A stretch of 64,000 bases of DNA from Ensifer adhaerens (lineage in GTDB: Bacteria; Pseudomonadota; Alphaproteobacteria; Rhizobiales; Rhizobiaceae). Made by a program: the position numbers and the translations under genes. Positions 40,620 through 50,100 of the stretch are shown here, one piece after another. The stretch's first letter is position 1; every line of letters starts with the position of its first letter. The DNA is taken from assembly GCF_002940685.1 (NCBI RefSeq), contig NZ_PNFP01000020.1, positions 55,466 through 119,465 of the forward strand, in the 5' to 3' direction. Below the pieces are notes generated by a model. The model was not told the DNA's origin, ran no database searches, and saw only the letters and a program-made list of their open reading frames with translations.

Positions 40620-41321
40620 TCAGTACTGATCGTCTTCGTCCTCGTCCTTGCGGTCCGACTTCAGCGACTTGAGCTTGGCGAAGACGGCATCGGCGTCGAT
40701 TTCCTTCTCTTCCTCGCGCTCGTAGCTGAAGCCCAGCTTTTCGGTTTCTTGGGCCGATTCCAGCGTCTGGCCGAGTTCGGCAGCCGTCGGCAGCGGGCGG
40801 CCCTTGGAGGCGCGTTCGACTTCGAGGTCGAGGTCGATCTGCGAGCAGAGGCCGAGGGTCACCGGATCCATCGGCGTCAGGTTGGCGGAGTTCCAGTGGG
40901 TGCGTTCGCGGATTTGCTCGATCGTCGACTTGGTGGTGCCGACGAGGCGCGAAATCTGCGCGTCCTTGAGTTCCGCATGGTTGCGCACCAGCCACAGAAT
41001 GGCGTTGGGGCGATCCTGGCGCTTCGAAACCGGTGTGTAGCGCGGGCCCTTGCGCTTGCTATCGGGAACGCGAACCTTCGGCTCGGACAGCTTCAGCTTG
41101 TGGTTCGGGTTGCCTTCGGCGCGGGCGATTTCGTCGCGCGAAAGCTGGCCGGTCGCAATCGGGTCGAGGCCCTTGATGCCCTGTGCGGATTCACCGTCGG
41201 CGATCGCCTTCACTTCGAGCGGGTGCAGCTTGCAGAACTGCGCGATCTGGTCGAAGGACAGCGCGGTATTGTCAACCAGCCAGACGGCGGTCGCCTTGGG
41301 CATAAGCAGTTGCTGAGCCAT
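40620..41321 (-). CDS. trcR: Cell cycle transcriptional regulator TrcR (DUF1013)
   Basis: 233-residue protein of the DUF1013/TrcR family found throughout alphaproteobacteria. The N-terminus LLMPKATAVWLVDNTALSFDQIAQFCKLHPLEVKAIADG (seen in parts) and the second HTH-like block AILWLVRNHAELKDAQISRLVGTTKSTIEQIR are conserved. The C-terminus is very acidic, ending DRKDEDEDDQY. Members have been linked to cell-cycle transcription, and two HTH-like blocks suggest contact with DNA or RNA polymerase. The start at 41321 follows aaaggac. Its upstream region is shared with divergent acs (227 bases). Confidence 0.9.
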   Translation of the reverse strand: MAQQLLMPKATAVWLVDNTALSFDQIAQFCKLHPLEVKAIADGESAQGIKGLDPIATGQLSRDEIARAEGNPNHKLKLSEPKVRVPDSKRKGPRYTPVSKRQDRPNAILWLVRNHAELKDAQISRLVGTTKSTIEQIRERTHWNSANLTPMDPVTLGLCSQIDLDLEVERASKGRPLPTAAELGQTLESAQETEKLGFSYEREEEKEIDADAVFAKLKSLKSDRKDEDEDDQY

Positions 41322-41548
41322 GGATATAGTCCTTTTGTCCGCCGCGCCGGTGTCGCGGGCCGTGGAGTCTACCACTGATTTCCGGGAAATGTGGGCCTCT
41401 ATACCGTCGTTGTCGCTAAATTGCAATTCTTCAGTTCCAAATGTCCTTTTGTCTAATTGCGGCGGGCATTTGACCTGCTATGAATGTCCGCGAAACGGGG
41501 TCGCCCTAGGAGGGGCGAACCGCACTAGGAATGCGTAGGGAGGAAAAT

Positions 41549-43498
41549 ATGTCCGCCAAGATCTATCCGGTGTTGAAGTCTGCCAAGAGCCGGACGCTGC
41601 TTGATAACGCCACTTACCTGAAGTGGTACGAGGAGAGCGTTTCGGACCCGGCGAAGTTCTGGGGCAAGCACGGCAAGCGGATCGACTGGTTCAAGCCCTA
41701 CACCAAGGTCAAGAACACCTCCTTCAAGGGCAAGGTCTCGATCAAGTGGTACGAAGACGGCCTGACCAACGTCTCCTACAACTGTATCGACCGCCACCTG
41801 AAGACGCATGGCGAAAAGACCGCCATCATCTGGGAAGGCGACAATCCCTATATCGACAAGAAGATCACCTACAACCAGCTCTACGAGCAGGTTTGCCGCC
41901 TGGCCAACGTCCTGAAGAAGCACGGCGTCAAGAAGGGCGATCGCGTCACCATCTACATGCCGATGATCCCGGAAGCGGCCTATGCGATGCTCGCCTGCGC
42001 CCGCATCGGCGCCATTCACTCGGTCGTCTTCGGCGGCTTCTCGCCGGATGCGCTAGCTGGCCGTATCGTCGACTGCGAAAGCACCTTCGTCATCACCTGT
42101 GACGAGGGCGTGCGCGGCGGCAAGCCGGTACCGCTGAAGGAAAACACCGATACGGCGATCGATATCGCCGCCAAGCAGCATGTCATCGTCAACAAGGTTC
42201 TCGTCGTGCGCCGCACCGGCGGCAAGACCGCCTGGGCACCGGGCCGCGACCTCTGGTACCACCAGGAAATCGCCACCGTGAAGCCGCATTGCGAGCCGGC
42301 GAAGATGAAGGCGGAGGATCCGCTGTTCATCCTCTACACCTCGGGCTCGACCGGCAAGCCGAAGGGCGTGCTGCACACGACCGGCGGTTACCTCGTCTAT
42401 GCGTCGATGACGCACGAATATGTCTTCGACTACCGCGACGGCGAGGTCTACTGGTGCACGGCGGACGTCGGCTGGGTCACCGGTCACTCCTACATCGTCT
42501 ACGGTCCGCTCGCGAATGCGGCGACGACCGTCATGTTCGAGGGCGTTCCGAATTTCCCGGATGCCGGGCGTTTCTGGGAAGTCGTCGACAAGCACAAGGT
42601 CAACGTCTTCTACACGGCGCCGACGGCGATCCGTTCGCTGATGGGTGCCGGTGACGATTTCGTCAAGCGCTCGTCGCGTTCGTCGCTGCGCCTGCTCGGT
42701 TCGGTGGGGGAGCCGATCAACCCGGAAGCCTGGGAGTGGTATTACAACGTCGTCGGCGAGCAGAAATCGCCGATCGTCGATACCTGGTGGCAGACGGAGA
42801 CCGGCGGCATCCTGATCACGCCGCTGCCGGGGGCGACCGATCTGAAACCCGGGTCGGCAACACGGCCGTTCTTCGGCGTTCAGCCGCAGCTCGTCGACAA
42901 TGAAGGCAACGTGCTCGAGGGCGCTGCCGACGGCAATCTTTGCATCACCGATAGCTGGCCGGGCCAGATGCGCACGATCTACGGCGACCATGCGCGCTTC
43001 GGCCAGACCTACTTTGCCACCTACAAGGGCAAGTATTTCACCGGTGACGGCTGCCGCCGCGACGAGGACGGCTACTACTGGATCACCGGCCGCGTCGACG
43101 ACGTCTTGAACGTTTCCGGCCACCGTCTCGGCACGGCCGAAGTCGAATCGGCACTCGTGTCCCATCACCTCGTCTCGGAAGCGGCCGTCGTCGGTTATCC
43201 GCATCCGATCAAGGGCCAGGGCATCTATTGCTATGTCTCGCTGATGGCCGGCGAAATCGGAAACGACGAACTGCGGGCGGCCCTGGTCAAACACGTCCGT
43301 TCGGAAATCGGACCGATCGCTACGCCCGACAAGATCCAGTTCGCTCCGGGCCTGCCGAAGACCCGTTCGGGCAAGATCATGCGCCGCATCCTGCGCAAGA
43401 TTGCCGAGGACGATTTCGGTGCGCTCGGCGATACCTCGACGCTCGCCGATCCGGCTGTCGTCGACGACCTCATCGCCAACCGCCAGAACAAGGCCTGA
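41549..43498 (+). CDS. acs: Acetyl-CoA synthetase (AMP-forming)
   Basis: 649-residue ANL-superfamily enzyme converting acetate, ATP and CoA to acetyl-CoA. P-loop [11 protein letters not shown], adenylate motif WWQTETGG, and [12 protein letters not shown] with the catalytic lysine that is typically regulated by acetylation. The [16 protein letters not shown] segment contains the tryptophan that restricts the acyl pocket to acetate. The ATG at 41549 has agggaggaaa upstream. It is transcribed away from trcR; sdhAF4, a TCA-cycle assembly factor gene, converges on it downstream. Confidence 0.96.
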   Translation: MSAKIYPVLKSAKSRTLLDNATYLKWYEESVSDPAKFWGKHGKRIDWFKPYTKVKNTSFKGKVSIKWYEDGLTNVSYNCIDRHLKTHGEKTAIIWEGDNPYIDKKITYNQLYEQVCRLANVLKKHGVKKGDRVTIYMPMIPEAAYAMLACARIGAIHSVVFGGFSPDALAGRIVDCESTFVITCDEGVRGGKPVPLKENTDTAIDIAAKQHVIVNKVLVVRRTGGKTAWAPGRDLWYHQEIATVKPHCEPAKMKAEDPLFILYTSGSTGKPKGVLHTTGGYLVYASMTHEYVFDYRDGEVYWCTADVGWVTGHSYIVYGPLANAATTVMFEGVPNFPDAGRFWEVVDKHKVNVFYTAPTAIRSLMGAGDDFVKRSSRSSLRLLGSVGEPINPEAWEWYYNVVGEQKSPIVDTWWQTETGGILITPLPGATDLKPGSATRPFFGVQPQLVDNEGNVLEGAADGNLCITDSWPGQMRTIYGDHARFGQTYFATYKGKYFTGDGCRRDEDGYYWITGRVDDVLNVSGHRLGTAEVESALVSHHLVSEAAVVGYPHPIKGQGIYCYVSLMAGEIGNDELRAALVKHVRSEIGPIATPDKIQFAPGLPKTRSGKIMRRILRKIAEDDFGALGDTSTLADPAVVDDLIANRQNKA

Positions 43499-43509
43499 TC
43501 CTGAAAGCT

Positions 43510-43534
43510 GCCGCGCGTCCCTCGGGCGCGCGGC
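43510..43534. terminator. GC hairpin downstream of acs
   Basis: GCCGCGCG (43510-43517) pairs with CGCGCGGC (43527-43534) just after the acs stop. No clear T-run follows, so it is a weak intrinsic terminator or a 3' stabilising structure. Confidence 0.5.
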
Positions 43535-43649
43535 AATCCTTCGCTCCGCGCCGAGGGTGAACGCTGCGCGACAGCGGCTTCCGGCACCCGGCCACTTCGT
43601 GAGCCGGATTCAGATCGCGGAGTTAAGAGGTTGTCGCCAGACCTGGACC

Positions 43650-43850
43650 TTAGAAGTCGATCGCCCGGCCCTTGATCTCCCAGTCGCCGTAGCGGGCCGG
43701 ATCTTCGCCGCCGCGCCCGCCGGTCTCCGGCGGCAGTTCCTTCTTGACCGCCGCCTGACGCCGCTCTTCCGCTTCCTTCAACGCCCGAAGGGCGGCGGGC
43801 GGCAGCGGCTTCCTGGGGCGGTCAATCGCGTTGTCATTGTCGTTCTGCAT
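43650..43850 (-). CDS. Succinate dehydrogenase assembly factor 4 homologue (DUF1674)
   Basis: 66-residue protein with the diagnostic C-terminal signature [23 protein letters not shown], seen here as [15 protein letters not shown] followed by IKGRAIDF. In mitochondria SdhAF4 binds flavinated SdhA and protects it before complex II assembly; the alphaproteobacterial homologues are presumed to do the same in the cytosol. The N-terminal half is a charged helix ([22 protein letters not shown]). The gene is short but its family match is clear. It is divergent from htpX. Confidence 0.9.
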   Translation of the reverse strand: MQNDNDNAIDRPRKPLPPAALRALKEAEERRQAAVKKELPPETGGRGGEDPARYGDWEIKGRAIDF

Positions 43851-43881
43851 CTGAACGGTATCCGGATTCGAGCATCAAATA

Positions 43882-43911
43882 TTGAAGAATTGGGTGTTTG
43901 CACCCATCATA
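43882..43911 (+). promoter_or_regulatory. Candidate heat-shock (RpoH-type) promoter of htpX
   Basis: TTGAA at 43882-43886 and CCCATCAT at 43903-43910, separated by 16 bases, resemble RpoH promoters (CTTGAA and CCCCAT-like boxes). The site points toward htpX, a known RpoH-regulon gene in many bacteria. A GTTCCC/GGGAAC inverted repeat (43921-43937) follows. Confidence 0.45.
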
Positions 43912-43940
43912 TAGGATGCCGTTCCCCGGACGGGAACCCT

Positions 43941-43954
43941 GATTCACGTGAAAC
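43941..43954. other. parS-like site, GANTC variant
   Basis: GATTCACGTGAAAC, one mismatch to parS giving GATTC at 43941-43945. It lies between the candidate heat-shock promoter and the htpX start codon, so it would be in the 5' leader, and 12 kb beyond parB. Confidence 0.72.
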
Positions 43955-43976
43955 GTCGACGACCCGGAGCCTTCTG

Positions 43977-44936
43977 ATGAACCTTGTCCGCACTGCCATG
44001 CTGCTTGCAGTCATGACCGCCCTGTTCATGGCGGTCGGCTTTGCCATTGGCGGACGTGGCGGCATGATGATCGCCTTCGTCATGGCCGCGGGCATGAACT
44101 TCTTTTCGTACTGGAACTCCGACAAGATGGTGCTGCGCATGTATCGCGCGCAGGAGGTCGATGAGCGCAGCGCGCCGGAATACTATGGCATCGTGCGTGA
44201 TCTCGCGCGCGATGCCGGCCTGCCGATGCCGCGCGTCTATGTGATCGACAGCCCGCAGCCGAACGCGTTTGCCACCGGCCGCAATCCGGAGAACGCCGCG
44301 GTTGCCGCCTCGACCGGCCTGCTTCACGCGCTCAACTATGACGAAGTCGCCGGCGTCATGGCGCATGAACTCGCCCACGTGCAGAACCGCGACACCTTGA
44401 CGATGACGCTGACGGCGACGCTTGCCGGCGCGATCTCGATGCTCGGCAACTTTGCCTTCTTCTTCAGCGGCAACCGTGAAAACAACAATCCGCTCGGCTT
44501 CATCGGCACGCTGGTGGCGATGATCGTGGCGCCGATGGCGGCGATGCTGGTGCAGATGGCGATCAGCCGGACGCGCGAATACTCGGCCGACCGTCGCGGC
44601 GCAGAGATTTGCGGCAAGCCCCTGGCGCTCGCCTCGGCCCTGCAGAAGATCGCCGGTGCGGCGCATCAGATCCACAATGACGATGCGGAACGCAATCCGG
44701 CCACGGCGCACATGTTCATCATCAATCCGCTCTCCGGCGAGCGCATGGACAACCTGTTCTCGACCCATCCGAACACCGAAAACCGCATCGCGGCCCTGCA
44801 GCAGATGGCGCAGGAGATGTCTTCGGCCTCGACGCCGCCGGTTCGTGCTGATAATCCCGTGCGCAAATCGCGCTCTGTGCCCTCTACCGGTTGGGGTCGC
44901 GGTGGTTCCGAACCGCCCAAAGGTCCCTGGTCCTGA
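43977..44936 (+). CDS. htpX: Membrane zinc metalloprotease HtpX
   Basis: 319-residue inner-membrane M48 protease that degrades damaged membrane proteins, complementing FtsH. Two membrane segments occupy residues 5-46, and the zinc site HELAH is at 130-134 in [15 protein letters not shown]. Further hydrophobic segments follow near 140-195, and the third ligand Glu is in [11 protein letters not shown]. The C-terminal tail is cytoplasmic and proline-rich. The ATG at 43977 follows cccggagcc. The stop overlaps the rsmB-like ATG by one base. Confidence 0.95.
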   Translation: MNLVRTAMLLAVMTALFMAVGFAIGGRGGMMIAFVMAAGMNFFSYWNSDKMVLRMYRAQEVDERSAPEYYGIVRDLARDAGLPMPRVYVIDSPQPNAFATGRNPENAAVAASTGLLHALNYDEVAGVMAHELAHVQNRDTLTMTLTATLAGAISMLGNFAFFFSGNRENNNPLGFIGTLVAMIVAPMAAMLVQMAISRTREYSADRRGAEICGKPLALASALQKIAGAAHQIHNDDAERNPATAHMFIINPLSGERMDNLFSTHPNTENRIAALQQMAQEMSSASTPPVRADNPVRKSRSVPSTGWGRGGSEPPKGPWS

Positions 44937-46348
44937 TGTCTGCAGAAAACAACAACGATTCACGTCCGAAACGATCGCACCGCAACGGCGCCGCAGCAAA
45001 GTCGAAGAAGCCCGCCCCGGCGCCCCGCGGTCCGGAAAAGCCGGGCCTGAGGGCACGCCAGGCCGCCGCAAAGATCCTTGGCGCCGTCGTCGACCGCAAG
45101 ACGTCCCTCGACGGCATGCTCGACAGCGAGCACGGCAACCCCGCCTATCGCGAGCTCAACGAGGCCGACCGCGCCCTGGTTCGGGCAATACTCAATTCCG
45201 CCCTCCGCCATCTTCCGCGCGTGCAGGCGGCGATTGGTTCGCTGCTGCAGACGCCCTTGCCGGAGGGCGCACGCGCGCTGGAACATGTTCTTGCCGTGGC
45301 GGCAGCACAGATCCTCTATCTCGACGTGCCGGATCATTCCGCCGTCGATCTCGCCGTCGAACAGGCGCAGAACGATCCGCGCAACCGTCGTTTTGCCAAT
45401 CTCGTGAACGCCGTGCTTCGGCGCCTGTCCCGTGAGAAGGAAGCGATCCTCGAAAGCACGCGGCATATTCCGGCGATGCCGGAATGGTTCTTCGAGCGCC
45501 TCATTGCCCACTACGGCGCAGCGGCGGCTGAGAAGATCGCCGAGGCGCAGCTGACGCCGGCGGCCATCGATCTCTCCGTCAAGTCCGAGCCGGCGGCCTG
45601 GGCCGAGCGGCTCGGTGGCGTAGTCTTGCCGACGGGCTCCGTGCGGCTCGGCGCATTCTCCGGCTCCATCCCTTCCTTAGCCGGATTCGATGATGGCGCC
45701 TGGTGGGTCCAGGACGCGGCCGCATCGATCCCGGCGCGGCTGTTCGCCGACCTCAAGGGCAAGCGGACCGTCGATCTCTGCGCCGCACCGGGCGGCAAGA
45801 CGGCCCAGCTCATCCTCGCCGGCGCCGAAGTCACGGCGCTCGATCAGTCCGGCAGCCGATTGCGCCGGCTGAAGGGCAATCTCAAGCGCCTGGGGCTCGA
45901 GGCCGAGACCAGGGAAGTCAACATGGCGGACTTCGAACCGGAGGCGCTGTTCGATGCCGCCCTGCTCGACGCCCCCTGCTCCTCGACCGGTACGACACGG
46001 CGTCACCCTGATGTATTGTGGACCAAGGGACCGGAGGACATTGAAAAGCTCGCCGACCTGCAGGAGCGGCTGCTCCGTCATGCGCTGACGGTGGTCAAGC
46101 CCGGCGGCACGGTCGTCTTTTCCAATTGCTCGCTTGACCCGCGCGAAGGCGAAGAGGTCGTTACCCGAGTCATCGGTTCCGGCGATACTTACGAGCGGGT
46201 GCCGATTTCGGCTGCGGATTGGCCGGGGCTCGAGGATGCGATCACGCCGCTTGGCGAAATGCGGACGACGCCGGCCATGCTACCGCTCGATGCACCCTTT
46301 TCGAGCGGTCTCGATGGTTTCTACGCGGCGGTGATTCGCCGCAAATAG
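44936..46348 (+). CDS. rsmB: RsmB/NOL1/NOP2-family 16S rRNA m5C methyltransferase
   Basis: 470-residue RNA methyltransferase. A basic, disordered N-terminus is followed by a NusB-like RNA-binding domain (about 50-175) and the SAM-dependent domain, whose motif I is VDLCAAPGGKTAQL. Motif IV is DAPCSSTGTTRRHPDV and motif VI is FSNCSLDPREGEE; the two cysteines act in m5C chemistry. E. coli RsmB modifies C967. The ATG at 44936 overlaps the htpX stop (TGATG), and an upstream extension would lie within htpX. Confidence 0.92.
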   Translation: MSAENNNDSRPKRSHRNGAAAKSKKPAPAPRGPEKPGLRARQAAAKILGAVVDRKTSLDGMLDSEHGNPAYRELNEADRALVRAILNSALRHLPRVQAAIGSLLQTPLPEGARALEHVLAVAAAQILYLDVPDHSAVDLAVEQAQNDPRNRRFANLVNAVLRRLSREKEAILESTRHIPAMPEWFFERLIAHYGAAAAEKIAEAQLTPAAIDLSVKSEPAAWAERLGGVVLPTGSVRLGAFSGSIPSLAGFDDGAWWVQDAAASIPARLFADLKGKRTVDLCAAPGGKTAQLILAGAEVTALDQSGSRLRRLKGNLKRLGLEAETREVNMADFEPEALFDAALLDAPCSSTGTTRRHPDVLWTKGPEDIEKLADLQERLLRHALTVVKPGGTVVFSNCSLDPREGEEVVTRVIGSGDTYERVPISAADWPGLEDAITPLGEMRTTPAMLPLDAPFSSGLDGFYAAVIRRK

Positions 46349-46561
46349 CGGCGCCAACCCGGATTTCAGCGGTCGGGACCGGGCCTCAAGGCCCTGTTCT
46401 GCCGCGTCATTTGACGCTTTCGACCGGGAAGCCTATCAAAGATGGCAGGATTGATAAAAGTTTAATGGTCTTCGCGTCACCATGCGGACGCTGGCGCGAG
46501 GACCTGGCCCGCTCCGATGACGTGAGCGATCGTGCCAGAAATGAGGTAACCGGCGGCGTTG

Positions 46562-48247
46562 ATGTTGTTTTCCGGCAGGCGAAGGCTTTCTTACCTGTAT
46601 ATGCGTGAAGGCTGGCGCCGCGTGTCGCGTCGCCTGTCGATCGGGCGCGTCTCCACCCTGCGCTTTACCGGCTCCACCCCCAATCGCCTGATCGTTGCGC
46701 CGACGGACCTCAGGGCCGTCGATCCCTTTGTCGCCGAAGAGATTCTCGCCGGGCGTTTTCCGCTTGCCGGCCGCGTGCTCGACACGGAAGGCGAGTCGCC
46801 GTTCGAGATCGATCTGCCGTCGCGCGAATTTGCGGCCCGGCTGCATTCGTTCGGCTGGCTGCGGCACCTCAGGGCGATCCGTGAGGATGCGGGCTTCGTC
46901 CGGCTGCGGCAGATCGTCGACGACTGGATCGGTACCCATGGGCGCGATCTCGGCGGCATCGCCTGGGACGCGGACATCATGGCGCAACGCATCATCGCCT
47001 GGCTGTCCCATTCTCCCGTCGTGCTGCGGAACGCCGAGCATGGTTTCTATCGCCGCTTCCTGAAGAGCCTCGCGCTGCAGGTGCGCTATCTCAGGCATAT
47101 CGCCGATACGGTGCGCGACGGCGAGCAGAGGCTTCGGGTGCGGCTGGCGCTTGCCATGGCGTCGGTGTCCATGCCCGCATCGCCCAGCGCCATTCGCAAG
47201 GCATCGCGCCACCTCGACCTCGAGCTCGACCGGCAGATCCTGCCCGACGGCAGCCACTTCTCGCGCAGTCCGCGCGCCGGCCTCGAACTGCTGCTCGACC
47301 TGCTGCCGCTGCGTCAGACCTACGTCAATCTCGGCCACGACGTGCCGTCGCGCCTGATCCCGTGCATCGACCGGATGTACCCGGCCCTGCGCTTCTTCCG
47401 GCATCAGGGCGGGGAGCTGGCGCTGTTCAACGGCGCCACCTCGGTGCTGGCGCACGAGTTGGCCTCGGTGCTGCGCTATGACGAGACGGCCGGCGAGCCC
47501 TTCCGCTCTCTGCCGCACGCCCACTACGAACGCCTGGCGATGGAAAACACCGTCGTCATCATGGATACCGGCCGGCCGCTTTCCGTCGACCTGTCGCGCA
47601 GCGCCCACGCCGGCTGCCTGTCTTTCGAAATGTCCTCGGGCAAGACGCGCTTCGTCGTCAATTCGGGTGCGCCGAAGTTTGCCGGGGAGCGGTTCCGCCA
47701 GATGGCGCGGATGACGGCTGCGCATTCGACCGTGACGGTCAACGACACCTCGTCATCGCGTTTCTCCCATTCGCGCTTTCTCGGGCCGATCATGACGTCG
47801 GGCGTCAGGCAAGTGACGGCGAACCGCAAGGACGAGCCCGGTGGGCTCGAGTCGGTGACGGCCAGTCACGACGGCTATCTCGCCGCCTTCGGCCTGGTGC
47901 ACGAGCGTGGCATCGGTGTCCTGAACGGCGGGCGGATGATCCGTGGTCGCGATCGGCTGTCACGTGCCGACGGCAGCGACCCGGAGGAAGGCGATACGGC
48001 GGTCGCCGTTGCGCGTTTCCACATCCACCCTGCGGTCGCCATTCGCCAGAACAGCGCGCGCGAGATCTTCCTGACGGCGCCGGACGGTGAGATCTGGCTG
48101 TTTGCCTGCCAGGACGGCGAACTCGCCGTCGAGGAGGATATCTTTTTTGCCGATCCCTCCGGTATCAGAGCCTCGTCGCAGGTGACCGTGACCTTTGCGA
48201 TCGCGCGCCAGCCGGAGATCCAGTGGACGTTTTCGCGCGCCAACTGA
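46562..48247 (+). CDS. Heparinase II/III-family protein
   Basis: 561-residue protein of the heparinase II/III superfamily. An alpha-helical toroid-like region spans roughly residues 90-330 (AWDADIMAQRIIAWL, RYLRHIADTVRDGEQRLR, HLDLELDRQILPDGSHFSRSP). A beta-sandwich C-terminal domain follows (AAHSTVTVNDTSSSRF and VHERGI are characteristic). These proteins are lyases on acidic polysaccharides when secreted, but here no signal peptide is evident: the N-terminus is MLFSGRRRLSYLYMREGWRR. The start is uncertain, with an alternative ATG at 46601. Position between rsmB and purH looks conserved in rhizobia; the substrate is unknown. Confidence 0.85.
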   Translation: MLFSGRRRLSYLYMREGWRRVSRRLSIGRVSTLRFTGSTPNRLIVAPTDLRAVDPFVAEEILAGRFPLAGRVLDTEGESPFEIDLPSREFAARLHSFGWLRHLRAIREDAGFVRLRQIVDDWIGTHGRDLGGIAWDADIMAQRIIAWLSHSPVVLRNAEHGFYRRFLKSLALQVRYLRHIADTVRDGEQRLRVRLALAMASVSMPASPSAIRKASRHLDLELDRQILPDGSHFSRSPRAGLELLLDLLPLRQTYVNLGHDVPSRLIPCIDRMYPALRFFRHQGGELALFNGATSVLAHELASVLRYDETAGEPFRSLPHAHYERLAMENTVVIMDTGRPLSVDLSRSAHAGCLSFEMSSGKTRFVVNSGAPKFAGERFRQMARMTAAHSTVTVNDTSSSRFSHSRFLGPIMTSGVRQVTANRKDEPGGLESVTASHDGYLAAFGLVHERGIGVLNGGRMIRGRDRLSRADGSDPEEGDTAVAVARFHIHPAVAIRQNSAREIFLTAPDGEIWLFACQDGELAVEEDIFFADPSGIRASSQVTVTFAIARQPEIQWTFSRAN

Positions 48248-48301
48248 GCTGCTTGTAAAGGTGCCTGGAGATTTCCGCCCGCGTTTCCGGAACGCGCGCA
48301 T

Positions 48302-48336
48302 CGATGAATTTGGATCGATCCGATCCAAATTCATCG
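48302..48336. repeat. Perfect inverted repeat, 16-bp arms, upstream of purH
   Basis: CGATGAATTTGGATCG (48302-48317) and its exact reverse complement (48321-48336) are separated by only ATC. The element lies 54 bases after the heparinase-family stop and 114 bases before purH. There is no T-run. It could be an operator, an mRNA-stabilising hairpin or a leader-control element for purH. A GGATCGATCC palindrome is nested at 48312-48321. Confidence 0.9.
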
Positions 48337-48450
48337 CGATCTTCGGGCCCGGCGAGGTTCCTTCGCCCGGCAAGCTATGCTAACGGGCAGCCATCTCAAC
48401 CGCCGGAGCTTCCTCCCCGTGGCGTCCGGCGCCGCCAAAGGAGCATGGTT

Positions 48451-50061
48451 GTGGCTGTCGCCTCCAAGAAAATCCCCGCCCCGAACGAGGTTCCGGTCCG
48501 CACCGCCCTCCTCTCCGTCTCCGACAAGACGGGTGTCGTCGAGCTTGCGCGCGCCCTTCACGAAAAGGGCATCCGGCTCGTTTCCACGGGTGGCACGCAC
48601 AAGGCACTCTCTGAGGCCGGCCTGCCCGTGAGCGACGTTTCCGAGCTGACCGGCTTTCCCGAGGTCATGGACGGCCGCGTGAAGACACTGCATCCGGGCG
48701 TTCACGGCGGCCTCTTGGCGATCCGCGACGATGCCGAGCACGTCGCGGCCATGTCGACCCACGGCATCACAGCGATCGATCTCGCGATCATCAATCTCTA
48801 TCCCTTCGAGGAAGTCCGCGCCCAGGGCGGCGACTACCCGACGACGGTCGAAAACATCGACATCGGTGGCCCTGCGATGATCCGCGCCTCGGCCAAGAAC
48901 CACGCCTATGTGACGATCGTCACCGATCCGGCCGACTATCCGGTGCTTCTGGAAGAGCTTGCCTCCGGCAAGACCACCTATGCCTTCCGCCAGAAGATGG
49001 CCGCCAAGGCCTATGCCCGCACCGCCGCCTACGACGCTGCCATCTCCAATTGGTTTGCCGAGGCGCTCGACACCCCGATGCCGCGCCACCGGGTCATCGG
49101 CGGCGTCTTGAAGGAAGAGATGCGCTATGGTGAGAACCCGCACCAGAAGGCCGGTTTCTACCTGACCGGCGAGAACCGCCCGGGTGTTGCCACGGCGACG
49201 CTGCTTCAGGGCAAGCAGCTCTCCTACAACAACATCAACGACACGGATGCCGCCTTCGAACTCGTCGGCGAGTTCCTGCCGGAGAAGGCACCGGCGGTCG
49301 CCATCATCAAGCATGCCAACCCCTGCGGCGTTGCCACTGCACCGACGCTTGCCGAAGCCTATCGCCGGGCGCTCGCCTGCGATTCCACTTCGGCCTTCGG
49401 CGGCATCATCGCCCTCAACCAGGAACTCGACGCGGAAACGGCCGAAGAAATCGTCAAGCTCTTCACCGAAGTGATCATCGCTCCTGCTGTCAGCGACGCG
49501 GCAAAGGCGGTGATTGCCCGCAAGCCGAACCTGCGCCTGCTTGCGACCGGCGGCCTGCCGGATCCGCGCATCCCCGGCCTTGCCGCCAAGACCGTCTCGG
49601 GCGGCCTGCTGGTGCAGACGCGCGACAACGGCATGGTCGAGGATCTCGAACTGAAGGTCGTCACCAAGCGCGCACCGACGGCCCAGGAACTGGAAGACAT
49701 GAAGTTCGCCTTCAAGGTGGCCAAGCATGTGAAGTCGAACGCCATCGTCTACGCCAAGGACGGCCAGACGGCAGGTATCGGCGCCGGCCAGATGAGCCGC
49801 GTCGATTCCGCTCGCATCGCGGCGATCAAGGCCGAGGAAGCGGCAAAGGCGCTTGGTCTCGCCACGCCGCTCACCAAGGGTTCCGCAGTTGCCTCCGAAG
49901 CCTTCCTGCCCTTTGCCGACGGTCTGCTTTCGGCGATTGCCGCCGGTGCCACCGCCGTCATCCAGCCGGGCGGCTCGATGCGCGACGAAGAGGTGATTGC
50001 CGCGGCCGACGAGCATGGCGTTGCCATGGTCTTCACCGGCATGCGTCATTTCCGCCACTAA
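48451..50061 (+). CDS. purH: Bifunctional AICAR formyltransferase / IMP cyclohydrolase
   Basis: 536-residue enzyme for the last two steps of IMP synthesis. The N-terminal MGS-like cyclohydrolase domain shows [15 protein letters not shown] and [16 protein letters not shown]. The C-terminal transformylase domain contains [14 protein letters not shown], the [11 protein letters not shown] motif with catalytic Lys and His, and ends GMRHFRH. I choose GTG at 48451 because ggag (48440-48443) lies 7 bases upstream and the protein then starts [12 protein letters not shown]; the ATG two codons earlier is too close to the ribosome binding site. Confidence 0.95.
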   Translation: MAVASKKIPAPNEVPVRTALLSVSDKTGVVELARALHEKGIRLVSTGGTHKALSEAGLPVSDVSELTGFPEVMDGRVKTLHPGVHGGLLAIRDDAEHVAAMSTHGITAIDLAIINLYPFEEVRAQGGDYPTTVENIDIGGPAMIRASAKNHAYVTIVTDPADYPVLLEELASGKTTYAFRQKMAAKAYARTAAYDAAISNWFAEALDTPMPRHRVIGGVLKEEMRYGENPHQKAGFYLTGENRPGVATATLLQGKQLSYNNINDTDAAFELVGEFLPEKAPAVAIIKHANPCGVATAPTLAEAYRRALACDSTSAFGGIIALNQELDAETAEEIVKLFTEVIIAPAVSDAAKAVIARKPNLRLLATGGLPDPRIPGLAAKTVSGGLLVQTRDNGMVEDLELKVVTKRAPTAQELEDMKFAFKVAKHVKSNAIVYAKDGQTAGIGAGQMSRVDSARIAAIKAEEAAKALGLATPLTKGSAVASEAFLPFADGLLSAIAAGATAVIQPGGSMRDEEVIAAADEHGVAMVFTGMRHFRH

Positions 50062-50100
50062 ATCACCGATAGCCCGCGCGGCCGTCTTTTGGAAATCTGA

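Noticed and set aside
47961..47975. CACGTG cores such as those near 39941 and 47961 considered as parS
   Set aside because: Flanking bases do not match the GTTTC/GAAAC arms (GTCACGTGC-type sequences), so they are ordinary coding occurrences.
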